Shown piece by piece: positions 1 through 7,484 of a stretch of 64,000 nt of DNA. Origin of the DNA: Lysobacter silvisoli (GTDB lineage: Bacteria; Pseudomonadota; Gammaproteobacteria; Xanthomonadales; Xanthomonadaceae); NCBI RefSeq assembly GCF_003382365.1, contig NZ_QTSU01000003.1:310001-374000 (forward strand). The letters are read 5' to 3'. The notes below the pieces were generated by a model that saw nothing but the letters and a program-made list of their open reading frames with translations, was not told where the DNA came from and searched no databases. The position numbers and the translations under genes were made by a program. Position 1 is the first letter of the stretch. Every line of letters starts with the position of its first letter.

Positions 1-1
1 A

Positions 2-1456
2 GGCTCGGTGATCGGCGGCAACGGCCGTGTCGGCAATCTGAGCGTGGCGGGGGGCGCCGCGGTCGCGCCGGGCAGCGGCCCCGGATCGATCGGCACGTTG
101 ACCGTCGATCTCAGGCTGGGTTTTGCGCCCGAAGGCCGCTACATCGTCGACATCGACGCCAGCGGCCGTTCTGATCTGTTGAACCTGGGCTATCTGGCCA
201 CGCTCGACGGTACCCTGCAGGTCGAAAAAGCGGCCAACCAGCGCTACCGCCCGGGCACCCGCTACACCATCCTCACCGCCGTCGCCGGCGTGTCCGGCCA
301 GTTCCACACGCTGATCCAGAACTCGCCTTTCATCAATCTGGCCCTGAGCTACGATCCCAAGAATGTCTACCTGGACGTGCTGCGTAGCGCGATCGCATTT
401 CCGGACGTAGGCACCACCGCCAACCAGATCGCCACGGCCACGGCTACCGAAGCGCTGGGCGAGGGCCATGCGGTGTACGACACCGTGCTCGGCCTGGACG
501 AAGCGCAGGCGCGCGATGCGTTCGAACAGCTCAGCGGCGAAGTCCACGCCAGCCTGCAGAGCGCGCTGCTCGACGACAGCCGTTTCGTCCGCGATGCCTA
601 TAACGCACGCCTGCGCGATCCTGCCGGCGAAGGCCGGGTGCTGTGGGCGCAGGCCTACGGGTCCTGGGGCGGCTACGACGGCGACGGCAACGCGCGTGGC
701 GTCGATCGTTCCCTGGGCGGCGTGCTGTTGGGCGCGGACACCGAGCTCGACGGCGGCTGGCGCCTGGGCCTGGGTGGCGGCGCCGGCCGCACCCAGCTGT
801 CCACGCCGCAGCGTCATGCGCGCGCGGACGCCGACAGCTATCACCTGGGCGCATACGCCGGCTGGCGCAACGGCGGCTTCGGCCTGCGCTTCGGCGCGGC
901 CTACAGCCGTCACGACGTCGACAGCGACCGCCGCGTGCAATTTCCCGACTACGCCGACCGCCTGGGCGCGCGCTACGACGCGTCCACCGCCCAGGTCTAC
1001 GCCGAGGCGGGCTACGCGTTCGAGCGCGGCGCGCTGACGCTGGAGCCCTACCTCAACACCGCCTGGGTGCGCGTGCGCAACGAGGACTACGCCGAACACG
1101 GCGGCGACGCGGCCCTGCGTGTACGCAGCGGCGACGCCGAGGCCGGTTACGCCACCCTGGGCCTGCGCCTGGGCACCCACCTGGGGCCGCAACATGCGCC
1201 ACTGCATTTCCGCGCCGGCCTGGGCTGGCGCCACGCCTTCGGCGACGGCGCGGCGCGCACGGTGATGGCCTATGCCAGCGGCAGTCCGGACTTCGCCGTG
1301 CAGGGCGTGCCGCTGGCGGGCGATGCGGCCGTGCTGGAGGCCGGCATCGCCGGCCCGCTGGGCGACCGCGTCACCCTGGGGGTGGGCTACCAGGGCCTGA
1401 TCGGCGATGGGCTGGACGATCACGGCCTGCGCGGCGAACTGAGCTGGCGCTTCTGA
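2..1456 (+). CDS. Autotransporter C-terminal part (PATR motif plus beta-barrel), 5' end outside window
   Basis: This is the C-terminal part of a type V secreted protein; the frame is open to the left edge, so the passenger is mostly missing. Shortly after the edge comes a passenger-associated repeat motif (AGGAAVAPGSGPGSIGTL). A pertactin-like junction follows (RYRPGTRYTILTA) and then a helical linker. From about residue 210 (counting from position 8) there is an alternating polar/hydrophobic beta-domain of about 270 residues that starts VLWAQAYGSWGG. The protein ends in ELSWRF; the terminal phenylalanine is the usual signal for outer-membrane barrel insertion. The family translocates its passenger to the cell surface; what the passenger does cannot be read here. 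No linked chaperone or processing protease is visible. Confidence 0.9.
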   Translation, partial: GSVIGGNGRVGNLSVAGGAAVAPGSGPGSIGTLTVDLRLGFAPEGRYIVDIDASGRSDLLNLGYLATLDGTLQVEKAANQRYRPGTRYTILTAVAGVSGQFHTLIQNSPFINLALSYDPKNVYLDVLRSAIAFPDVGTTANQIATATATEALGEGHAVYDTVLGLDEAQARDAFEQLSGEVHASLQSALLDDSRFVRDAYNARLRDPAGEGRVLWAQAYGSWGGYDGDGNARGVDRSLGGVLLGADTELDGGWRLGLGGGAGRTQLSTPQRHARADADSYHLGAYAGWRNGGFGLRFGAAYSRHDVDSDRRVQFPDYADRLGARYDASTAQVYAEAGYAFERGALTLEPYLNTAWVRVRNEDYAEHGGDAALRVRSGDAEAGYATLGLRLGTHLGPQHAPLHFRAGLGWRHAFGDGAARTVMAYASGSPDFAVQGVPLAGDAAVLEAGIAGPLGDRVTLGVGYQGLIGDGLDDHGLRGELSWRF

Positions 1457-1483
1457 CCCTCCGCCCTGGCGCCGGACCTGCTT

Positions 1484-1509
1484 GATAATTAGTAGTAATA
1501 CTAATAATC
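1484..1509. promoter_or_regulatory. AT-rich dyad, possible operator
   Basis: An island of A+T in very GC-rich DNA carries the perfect inverted repeat ATTAGTA-GTAA-TACTAAT (1488-1505). It lies between the autotransporter stop and the radical SAM gene. The stem has too few G-C pairs and no T tract for a good intrinsic terminator, so an operator for a dimeric regulator of the downstream gene fits better. The regulator is unknown. Confidence 0.35.
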
Positions 1510-1584
1510 TGGCCTCCGGCGCCGTACGACGGCATCCCCAGCGCCGGCGGCCCGGCCGGTCCGGTGTCGTCGCGCCACCGGCCC

Positions 1585-2673
1585 ATGGAAGACGCACGCA
1601 AACCCACCTCGCCGATCAAAGGCCGCGGCGCCGCCTCGCAGGTCCCGGGCCGCTATGCGGTCACCGTCGCCCAGGGCAGCGACGACGGCTGGGGCTCGGT
1701 GTACGAGGCGCTGGCCGAGGCGCCGCGGCCGCAGACCCAGGTCACCGAGGAACAGGCGCGCAGCATCGTCAGCCACAACGATTCGCCGGACGTGGGCTTC
1801 TCCAGTTCGGTCAATCCGTATCGTGGCTGCGAGCACGGCTGCGTCTACTGCTTCGCCCGGCCCTCGCACGCCTACCTGGACCTGTCGCCGGGCCTGGATT
1901 TCGAAACCCGGTTGTTCGCCAAGACCAATGCGGCCGAACGGTTGCGCGCCGAACTCGCGCGCCCGTCCTACCGCTGCACGCCGATCGCGCTGGGCATCAA
2001 CACCGACGCCTACCAGCCGATCGAACGCCGCTACCGCATCACCCGCGCCTGCCTGGAAGTGCTGGCCGAAACCGGCCACCCGCTAAGCCTGATCACCAAG
2101 AACGCATTGATCGAACGCGACGTGGACCTGCTGGCGGCGATGGCGCGACGGCGCCTGGTCAGCGTGTACTTCTCGGTGACCACGCTGGACAACCGCTTGG
2201 CGGCGAAGATGGAACCGCGCGCCGCCGCGCCGCATGCGCGCCTGCGCGCGATGAAGCTGCTGGCCGAGGCCGGCGTGCCGGTCGGCGTGATGGTGGCGCC
2301 GGTGATACCGATGATCAACGACCGTGAACTGGAGCACATTCTGGCCGCGGCGCAGGAGCACGGCGCGCGCTCGGCCGGCTATGCAGTGCTGCGCCTGCCG
2401 CACGAGCTGTCCACGCTCTGGCGCGAGTGGCTGCAGCTGCACTACCCCGACCGCGCCGAGCACGTGATGAGCCTGATCCGGCAGATGCGCGGCGGCAAGG
2501 ACTACGACAGCCGCTACGGCACGCGCATGCGCGGCGAAGGTCCGTTCGCGCAGCTGATCCAGCAACGCTTCGCCCAGGCCTGGCGCCGCCACGGCTACGG
2601 CCGCCTGCCGGCGCTGGACGTGAGCCAGTTCGTGCCGCCGCGCCCGCAGTCGCCGCAGGGCGAATTGTTCTAG
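1585..2673 (+). CDS. PA0069-family radical SAM protein
   Basis: This is a radical S-adenosylmethionine protein of the PA0069/Rv2578c group. The cluster-binding motif is CEHGCVYC, i.e. C-x3-C-x2-C, at about residues 82-89, preceded by SSVNPYRG. An N-terminal KGRGA segment and a conserved GINTDAYQPIE stretch are typical of the family. It should bind a [4Fe-4S] cluster and generate a 5'-deoxyadenosyl radical; the substrate is not known for this family. It is sometimes linked to splice-like photoproduct lyases, but no DNA damage is implied here. The frame is open from a GTG at 1564. I prefer the ATG at 1585 because family members begin close to KGRGA; neither start has a strong ribosome site. It is a single gene, not obviously in an operon. 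Confidence 0.85.
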   Translation: MEDARKPTSPIKGRGAASQVPGRYAVTVAQGSDDGWGSVYEALAEAPRPQTQVTEEQARSIVSHNDSPDVGFSSSVNPYRGCEHGCVYCFARPSHAYLDLSPGLDFETRLFAKTNAAERLRAELARPSYRCTPIALGINTDAYQPIERRYRITRACLEVLAETGHPLSLITKNALIERDVDLLAAMARRRLVSVYFSVTTLDNRLAAKMEPRAAAPHARLRAMKLLAEAGVPVGVMVAPVIPMINDRELEHILAAAQEHGARSAGYAVLRLPHELSTLWREWLQLHYPDRAEHVMSLIRQMRGGKDYDSRYGTRMRGEGPFAQLIQQRFAQAWRRHGYGRLPALDVSQFVPPRPQSPQGELF

Positions 2674-2773
2674 CGGGGCAGGGCGCCCCGGCCGCCCGGG
2701 ACTACCTGCACTGCGCCGTCACGGCCGCAACGGCTAAACTCACGCGTCCGTGACGCTCTTGAGCCCGTACCCG

Positions 2774-3913
2774 ATGATCGACCCCGCAACGCCGGAGACG
2801 GGCGACGACCGCTTTCGTTTGGCGATGCAAGCCTCCGCCATCGGCATGGCGCTGGCCGATCTGCAGGGGCGCTGGATCGAGGTAAATCCCGCGTTCGAGC
2901 GCCTGCTGGGCTACAGCAACGCGGAAATGGCCGGCCGCAGCGCCGCCGAATTCACCCACCCCGACGACGTCGAACCCTCGCGCAGCCTGCTCGAAGGCCT
3001 GGCCGATGGCGCGTTTCCCTCGCTGGAAGCGCGCAAGCGTTATGTGCGCCGCGATGGCCAGGCGGTGTGGACCCACGTCAACGTGGCCCTGATCCGCGGC
3101 GCCGACGGCGCGCCGCGCTGCCTGGTGCTGCAACTGCGCGACATTGCCGAGCAGATGGCCGCCGAAGCGCAGGCACGCAACGCCGATCAGGCCGCGCTGG
3201 CGCTGGACGCGTCCAACCGCCACCTGCAGCTGTTCGCCGACGCCGTGGCCCACGATCTGCGCGCGCCGCTGCGTTCGATCGAGAGCTTCTCCGGGTTGCT
3301 CGCCGACCGCGCCAGCGAACGCCTGGACGACACCGACCGCGACTACCTGGACCGCATCCGCGCCGCCGCCGCGCGCATGACCGCGCTGCTGGCCGCGCTC
3401 AACGACCTGTCCCACGTCACCCGCACCGCCATGCGCGAAGCGCCGGTGGACCTGAGCCTGCTGGCCGACTGGGTCGGCGCCGAGCTGCTCGACGCCGACC
3501 CGCACCGCCGCGCCGACATCCGCGTGCAGCCGGGCCTGGCGGTGCAGGGCGACGAACGCCTGCTCAAGCTCATGCTCAGCCAGGTCATGGGCAACGCCTG
3601 GAAATTCTCGCGCGAGCGCGACCCGATCCGCATCGAGATCGAGGGCGAACGCGACGAGGACCGCCTGCGCGTGACCGTGCGCGACTACGGCAGCGGCTTC
3701 GACATGCGCTACGCGCACAAACTCTTCGAACCCTTCCAGCGCCTGCACGGCCCGGACCAGGGCGGTGGCCATGGCCTGGGGCTGGCGATCGCCAAGCGCA
3801 TCGTCGAGCGCCACCGCGGCCAGATCCGCGCCCGCTCCGAGACCGACGTGGGCAGCACTTTCATCATCGAACTGCCCGCCGCCGCGGCAGGCGAGGAACT
3901 ACCGCATGCATAA
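2774..3913 (+). CDS. PAS-domain sensor histidine kinase
   Basis: This is a soluble hybrid-free histidine kinase of about 379 residues with no membrane segment, so the sensing is cytoplasmic. A PAS domain spans roughly residues 12-125 (GYSNAEMAGRSAAEFTHPDD, then a PAC-like segment ending VLQLRDIAEQ). A HisKA dimerisation domain follows, with the phospho-acceptor His near residue 160 (DAVAHDLRAPL). The HATPase_c domain shows an N box (GNAWKFS), a G1/F region (YGSGFD, LFEPFQRLH) and a G2 box (GHGLGLAIAKRIV). It overlaps the next gene, a one-domain response regulator, by 8 bases, so the two are surely co-translated partners, as in phytochrome-type kinase/Rcp pairs. A GTG at 2750 is an alternative start. 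The signal is unknown. Confidence 0.9.
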   Translation: MIDPATPETGDDRFRLAMQASAIGMALADLQGRWIEVNPAFERLLGYSNAEMAGRSAAEFTHPDDVEPSRSLLEGLADGAFPSLEARKRYVRRDGQAVWTHVNVALIRGADGAPRCLVLQLRDIAEQMAAEAQARNADQAALALDASNRHLQLFADAVAHDLRAPLRSIESFSGLLADRASERLDDTDRDYLDRIRAAAARMTALLAALNDLSHVTRTAMREAPVDLSLLADWVGAELLDADPHRRADIRVQPGLAVQGDERLLKLMLSQVMGNAWKFSRERDPIRIEIEGERDEDRLRVTVRDYGSGFDMRYAHKLFEPFQRLHGPDQGGGHGLGLAIAKRIVERHRGQIRARSETDVGSTFIIELPAAAAGEELPHA

Positions 3914-4340
3914 GGTCATCCTGCTGGTCGAAGACAACCCCGACGACGTCGAGCTGACGCGGCTCGCGTTCGAGGAGGCCAAGGTCGCCAACAAGCTGGT
4001 GGTGGTCGGCGACGGCGCCGAGGCGCTGGACTACCTGTTCGCGCGCGGCCGTTACGCCGACCGCGATGCCGGCGACCTGCCGTCGATCGTGCTGCTGGAC
4101 CTCAACTTGCCCAAGGTGGACGGCCGCGAAGTGCTACAGGCCATCCGCGCCAACGAAGCCACCCGCACCCTGCCGGTGGTGGTGCTGACCACCAGCACCG
4201 AGCCCTTCGACGTGGAAGCCAGTTACGCGCTGGGCGTGAACAGCTACATCCAGAAGCCCGTGGACTTCGAGCAGTTCGTATGGGCGGTGAAGCAGGTGGG
4301 TTTGTATTGGCTGGTGTTGAATCATCCGCGTACGCCGTGA
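3906..4340 (+). CDS. Single-domain (CheY/Rcp1-like) response regulator
   Basis: This is a 144-residue receiver domain without an output domain. It has the acidic pocket near the N terminus (LLVEDNPDD), the phospho-acceptor Asp in VLLDLNLPKVDG, the Thr/Ser of VLTTSTEP and the conserved Lys in YIQKPVDF. The insertion YLFARGRYADRDAGD and the DDVELTRLAFEEA opening are typical of Rcp1-type regulators that partner PAS/GAF-type kinases. It starts inside the end of the kinase gene at 2774-3913, which is almost certainly its phosphodonor. Because there is no output domain, it must act through protein contact or as a phosphorelay intermediate. Which partner it signals to cannot be told from the window. 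Confidence 0.9.
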   Translation: MHKVILLVEDNPDDVELTRLAFEEAKVANKLVVVGDGAEALDYLFARGRYADRDAGDLPSIVLLDLNLPKVDGREVLQAIRANEATRTLPVVVLTTSTEPFDVEASYALGVNSYIQKPVDFEQFVWAVKQVGLYWLVLNHPRTP

Positions 4341-4381
4341 CGGCGAGCGGAGCTTGCGCGGCGATTTGCTGCCCCGCGCGC

Positions 4382-4815
4382 CCTCACCCCAACCCACGCC
4401 CCAGCCCGACCGCTAGTGGTCGGGCGTTCAGTGCAGCGCGAGCCAATGGCTCGCAAGCGCTGCCCTTCACCCCGCAAGCGGGAGAGGGGCTAAAGCACAA
4501 GCGGCGCCGGATCAGTCCCCTCTCCCGCTTGCGGGAGAGGGCTAGGGTGAGGGGGTGAGCGCGAAGCGCGAATGCTCTTGATCCTCGCTCGGGCACCGAA
4601 CTCGCAGCCCCAACAGAAGACCCGGAGGGCGGCGCACAGGATGTGCGCCGTTTTTCGCTGGCACAGGGATGTGCCAGCGAAAAATCCCCGCGCCTACTCC
4701 GATCTCGCACGGGAGCTCTGGCGAAGCGCTTTTCTTTGGTTACTTTCTTTTGACGCTTATCAAAAGAAAGTAACCCGGCCGCTTGCGGACGGAAGCTGTT
4801 GCTGTTGCTCCTAAA
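4382..4815 (+). repeat. Composite intergenic repeat, copy 1 of 3
   Basis: This gap holds no gene. In order it has two CTCTCCCGC/GCGGGAGAG palindromes flanked by CCCTCACCCC and GGGTGAGGG (the first is degenerate), the phrase GCGAATGCTCTTGATC, and then three strong hairpins: GGCGCAC/GTGCGCC at 4631-4649 with a T run, TTTTTCGCTGGCAC/GTGCCAGCGAAAAA at about 4651-4684, and GGTTACTTTCTTTTG/CAAAAGAAAGTAACC at 4738-4775. It closes with CGGCCGCTTGCGGACGGAAG. The same modules in the same order recur at about 12336-12690 (inverted) and 50018-50395. A short open frame through it is conserved only because the DNA is. The hairpins could also terminate transcription of the regulator gene upstream. Confidence 0.85.
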
Positions 4816-4854
4816 AAAGCACACCCACACACCTTCGCGAGTTCGGCGCTGATC

Positions 4855-5175
4855 GCGGCTCACGCCGCTCCTACCCCAAGGCGCCAGAGCAGACCCGACG
4901 CCGACCGAGGGCTTCGTCGTAGCTGCGGATTCGCGGTCGCAGCTTGCGCAGCTCCTACAGGAGTGGGCGCAGCGTTCGTCGTGGTTGTGGATTCGTGGCC
5001 GCGGCTCACGCCGCTCCTACCCCAAGGCGCCAGAGCAGACCCGACGCCGACCGAGAGCTTCGTCGTAGCTGCGGATTCGCGGTCGCAGCTTGCGCAGCTC
5101 CTACAGGGGTGGGCGCAGCGTTCGTCGTGGTTGTGGATTCGTGGTCGCGGCTTACGCCGCTCCTACCCCGAGGCC
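4855..5175. repeat. Tandem REP array, 146-bp period
   Basis: This is a nearly exact tandem duplication: the unit beginning CACGCCGCTCCTACCCC starts at 4861 and 5007, and a third, truncated unit starts at 5153 and runs into the stop codon of the oxygenase gene. Each unit pairs two inverted REP elements (GCGGCTCACGCCGCTCCTAC and GCAGCTTGCGCAGCTCCTAC) joined by a spacer rich in TTCGTCGT. No coding frame is credible. Identity between units is well above 95% by eye, so the duplication is recent. Confidence 0.85.
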
Positions 5176-5889
5176 CTACTTGGCGCCGTACAGGCGCTCG
5201 GCGCGCTGAAACAGGATCCAGCTGGTCGCGATGTACTTGTCGCCGCCCTTAGGCCGGTTACCGCGATGCGTATGCGTGAACGCCGCCGGCGCGATCAGCA
5301 GATCGCCCGCGCGCGGCGCGATCTTGCGCTGCTGGTAGAGGAACTCGGTCTCGCCTTCCTCGAAGCCGTCGTTGAGGTAGATCGTCCACAACAGGTGCCG
5401 GTGCAGCGTTTCCGCGTGCGCATCGCGCGGGAACAGCTCGCAGTGCCAGTACGGATAGCCACCGCGGTTGGCGGTGTAGCGCTGCAGATTGATCGCGCCC
5501 GGCCGCAGCACCGCCTGCACCACGCCGGCCAGGGTCGCGTCGTCCATCGCCGCCACGCGTTCGGCCGTGAGCCGGTGCCGGCCTTGGCCGTCGGGGCCGG
5601 GCACTTCCAGCATCAGCGGCGCGATCAGGGTGTGCGGGTAACGGCGCAAGTAGCGCAGCAACCCGGCGAACACCGCGTTGTTCAACAGCGCCTCCACATC
5701 GCGCCAGGCCTCGCGCCCGCTCAGGGTCAGATCGCGGCTGTCCTTGAGCTCGGGCATCACCCCGCCGCCCACGCGCCCGGGTTCGGTCTCGGCGCTGGCG
5801 TCGAAGCGCTGCAGCAAGGCCGCGCAGGTCGCGCGGTCCAGCGCCTGCGGATAGACCTCGATGAAATCGTGGCGGGCGTCGTCGCTCAT
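5176..5889 (-). CDS. 2-oxoglutarate/Fe(II)-dependent dioxygenase (prolyl 4-hydroxylase-like fold)
   Basis: This predicted cytosolic 2OG-Fe(II) oxygenase has 237 residues. The double-stranded beta-helix core shows the metal triad as YWHCE (His149, Glu151 in place of the usual Asp) and a distal His in FTHTHRG (206 or 208). Next come the basic residues for 2-oxoglutarate in RPKGGDKY and the tail ATSWILFQRAE. The segment LWTIYLNDGFEEGETEF matches the usual strand before the distal His. The family hydroxylates protein or small-molecule substrates; the substrate is unknown. I chose the ATG at 5889 (MSDDARHDF); the frame stays open to 6027 but that part is low-complexity. Its 3' end abuts a REP array. 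It is divergent from the amyloid-like locus, from which 357 bases separate it. Confidence 0.75.
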   Translation of the reverse strand: MSDDARHDFIEVYPQALDRATCAALLQRFDASAETEPGRVGGGVMPELKDSRDLTLSGREAWRDVEALLNNAVFAGLLRYLRRYPHTLIAPLMLEVPGPDGQGRHRLTAERVAAMDDATLAGVVQAVLRPGAINLQRYTANRGGYPYWHCELFPRDAHAETLHRHLLWTIYLNDGFEEGETEFLYQQRKIAPRAGDLLIAPAAFTHTHRGNRPKGGDKYIATSWILFQRAERLYGAK

Positions 5890-5942
5890 GCGGCCTGATG
5901 CGGATTCATGGAACGGGCCGCCATCCTCGCATGGCGGCGGAC

Positions 5943-5958
5943 GTTGCATAAACGCAAC
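5943..5958. promoter_or_regulatory. Upstream dyad 1, GTTGC-N6-GCAAC
   Basis: A perfect inverted repeat GTTGC-ATAAAC-GCAAC lies about 210 bases upstream of the sigma-54 promoter at 6167. The same dyad with the same 6-base spacer occurs at 6078. The arrangement resembles enhancer sites for a bacterial enhancer-binding protein. The candidate binder is the activator encoded at 12704-14173 (inference). Confidence 0.5.
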
Positions 5959-6077
5959 AGCGCGCAAAACACCCCCGCCGTGGGCGCGTGCACGCGGTGT
6001 GAGTGGGCCCGCCTGCCGCGTATCCACATTCAGTGTGCCCCGCCGGTGTTCACGCCACCCGACGCATGTCTGGAGGC

Positions 6078-6093
6078 GTTGCAGCGGCGCAAC
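6078..6093. promoter_or_regulatory. Upstream dyad 2, GTTGC-N6-GCAAC
   Basis: This is the second copy of the dyad, GTTGC-AGCGGC-GCAAC, 135 bases after the first and about 75 bases before the -24 element of the sigma-54 promoter. The arms can be extended by one pair to CGTTGC/GCAACG. The spacers of the two copies differ while the arms are identical, which suggests that the arms are the recognised part. Confidence 0.5.
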
Positions 6094-6166
6094 GTTTACA
6101 CCGCATTAACACCGCCGCGCCGCCCAACGGAAGCAAAAACTCATCCGCAGACAAGCACTTAGAAAG

Positions 6167-6184
6167 TTGGCACGGACTTCGCTT
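6167..6184 (+). promoter_or_regulatory. Sigma-54 (RpoN) promoter for the amyloid-like operon
   Basis: TTGGCACGGACTTCGCTT matches the -24/-12 consensus TGGCACG-N4-TTGC with one mismatch (TCGC for TTGC). The diagnostic GG (6169-6170) and GC (6181-6182) are exactly 10 bases apart. It sits 63 bases upstream of the first gene of the locus, so transcription would start near 6193. Sigma-54 polymerase needs an AAA+ activator, and one is encoded at the far end of the locus. Confidence 0.65.
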
Positions 6185-6246
6185 CGTCCCCTACGTCCGC
6201 CGCGCACCACGCCCGGCCGGACCGTCCCCCGACGGAGCTCCTCGCC

Positions 6247-6786
6247 ATGCCTGCCCCTGCCCACGCCGCCGTCCGATCCTTGCCTGCGCGCTTGCTGCGC
6301 GCGGCGCTGGCCACCGCGCTCACCGCTGCGGCGCTGCTGGCCGGCAGCGCGCGCGCGCAACAGGCGTCGGAGCCCGGCGCGGACGAAGACCCCAACCTGA
6401 TCGTCGCGCGCACCGTGCAGCCGCGCATCGCCTATCGCGGTATTCCCACCGAAGACAACCCGGTGATGGTGCGCGCGACCACGTTCCCCGCGCAGATCTT
6501 CCACGGCACCCTCAACGGCACGCTGGATCAGTTGCTCGGCGACGGCGATCTCGGTCAGCGCGGTTCCGCCGGCATGGCGGTCCACGCCGCGACCCAGGCG
6601 CTGACCGGACCCGCGCTGGGCAACAACGTCCTGCTCGGCCCCGGCGGCAGCGCCGGTGCGCCGCCGATGGGCCCCGGCGCGTCGGTCGGCGGCGCGATCG
6701 GCGCCGCCACCGCCGGCCTGGGCGATCTGATCACCCACAGCGTGATGCAAGCCGTCGCGCCGGCGGCCAACGGAGGCGGCAAGTGA
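6247..6786 (+). CDS. Exported protein, first gene of Fap-like amyloid locus
   Basis: This is a 179-residue secreted protein of unknown family. An N-terminal signal peptide (LLRAALATALTAAALLAGSARA, cut before QQA) is followed by a mature part with VARTVQPRIAYRGIPTEDNP and then a long glycine/alanine-rich tail. The mature region has no cysteine and none of the GN repeats of the genes that follow. Its stop overlaps the GTG start of the next gene (GTGA), so the two are translationally coupled. It is the first gene after the sigma-54 promoter at 6167. By position it might play the part of FapA, the small periplasmic protein that opens fap operons, but I see no sequence evidence for this. Confidence 0.7.
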   Translation: MPAPAHAAVRSLPARLLRAALATALTAAALLAGSARAQQASEPGADEDPNLIVARTVQPRIAYRGIPTEDNPVMVRATTFPAQIFHGTLNGTLDQLLGDGDLGQRGSAGMAVHAATQALTGPALGNNVLLGPGGSAGAPPMGPGASVGGAIGAATAGLGDLITHSVMQAVAPAANGGGK

Positions 6787-7427
6787 ACATCCGCCTGCGC
6801 GCCGCGGCGCTGCTGCTCACGATCGCGGCCGCCGTGCCGGCGCACGCGCAGGAGGCGGAGTCGGTGCCGCCGCCGCCGCCGTCGCTGGACCAGGCGCGTG
6901 CGGCCGACCGCGCCGCTCAGGGCGCGGTCGGCCGCACCGCGGTCAACCAGGCCGCCGGCCGCGGCAACGCCCAGGTCAACCTCGCGGTCATCGCGCTGTC
7001 GGCGCAAGGCCCGGGCCTGGCCGATGCGCGCAGCCGCCAGAGCGCCGGCGCCGGCGAGCGCCAGCGCGATGCGGTGGCGCGCATCGAAGGCCAGGCCTTC
7101 TCCGCCAGCAACGGCCTGCTGTCGCTGAACCAGGCCGCCGGCAGCGGCAACACCCAGGCCAACGTGTTCGTGCTCGGCAACGGTGGCGCGCTGCCGCTGG
7201 CCGTGTTCGACGGCGGCAAAGCGGCGCTGGACGACGACGCGCTCGCGTCGGTCGCCGGCACCCAACCCCTCGACGGACCTGCGGCCGCGCCGCGGTTGCG
7301 CCAGGCGCTGATCGCGGACGACGCGCTGCGCGGCGGACAAGGCGTGGTCCAGGTCAACCAAACGGCGGGCGTCGGCAATGCGACGACGAACGCGATCGTG
7401 CTCCGGTTGCCGGGGGGCACTCCTTAG
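6783..7427 (+). CDS. Exported GN-repeat protein, minor amyloid subunit candidate (FapB-like)
   Basis: This is a 214-residue secreted protein starting with GTG inside the stop of the previous gene. The signal peptide (residues 1-22, ending AVPAHA) is followed by a proline run. Three copies of an imperfect repeat come next, at about residues 47-72, 107-132 and 184-210, with the pattern (V/L)NQ(A/T)AGxGNxxxNxxVxxL. The repeats are separated by irregular linkers of about 35-50 residues. This repeat/linker design, with Asn and Gln at fixed spacing, is that of bacterial functional amyloids (FapB/FapC and, more loosely, curlin). The repeat is shared in outline with the two larger proteins downstream but differs in detail, as expected for a nucleator versus a bulk subunit. 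There is no cysteine at the C terminus. The functional role is inferred. Confidence 0.7.
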   Translation: MNIRLRAAALLLTIAAAVPAHAQEAESVPPPPPSLDQARAADRAAQGAVGRTAVNQAAGRGNAQVNLAVIALSAQGPGLADARSRQSAGAGERQRDAVARIEGQAFSASNGLLSLNQAAGSGNTQANVFVLGNGGALPLAVFDGGKAALDDDALASVAGTQPLDGPAAAPRLRQALIADDALRGGQGVVQVNQTAGVGNATTNAIVLRLPGGTP

Positions 7428-7484
7428 CAAGCGCAAGGCAAGCGGCAAACCACAGCGGTACACACACCACCAGGAGAGAGAGTC

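Noticed and set aside
4572-4814. Short open frame encoding ...ELWRSAFLWLLSFDAYQKKVTRP, also readable at 12336-12690 and 50018-50395
   Set aside because: It lies entirely within the composite repeat and follows its hairpins; conservation is at the DNA level, there is no consistent start or ribosome site, and such frames are common annotation artefacts.
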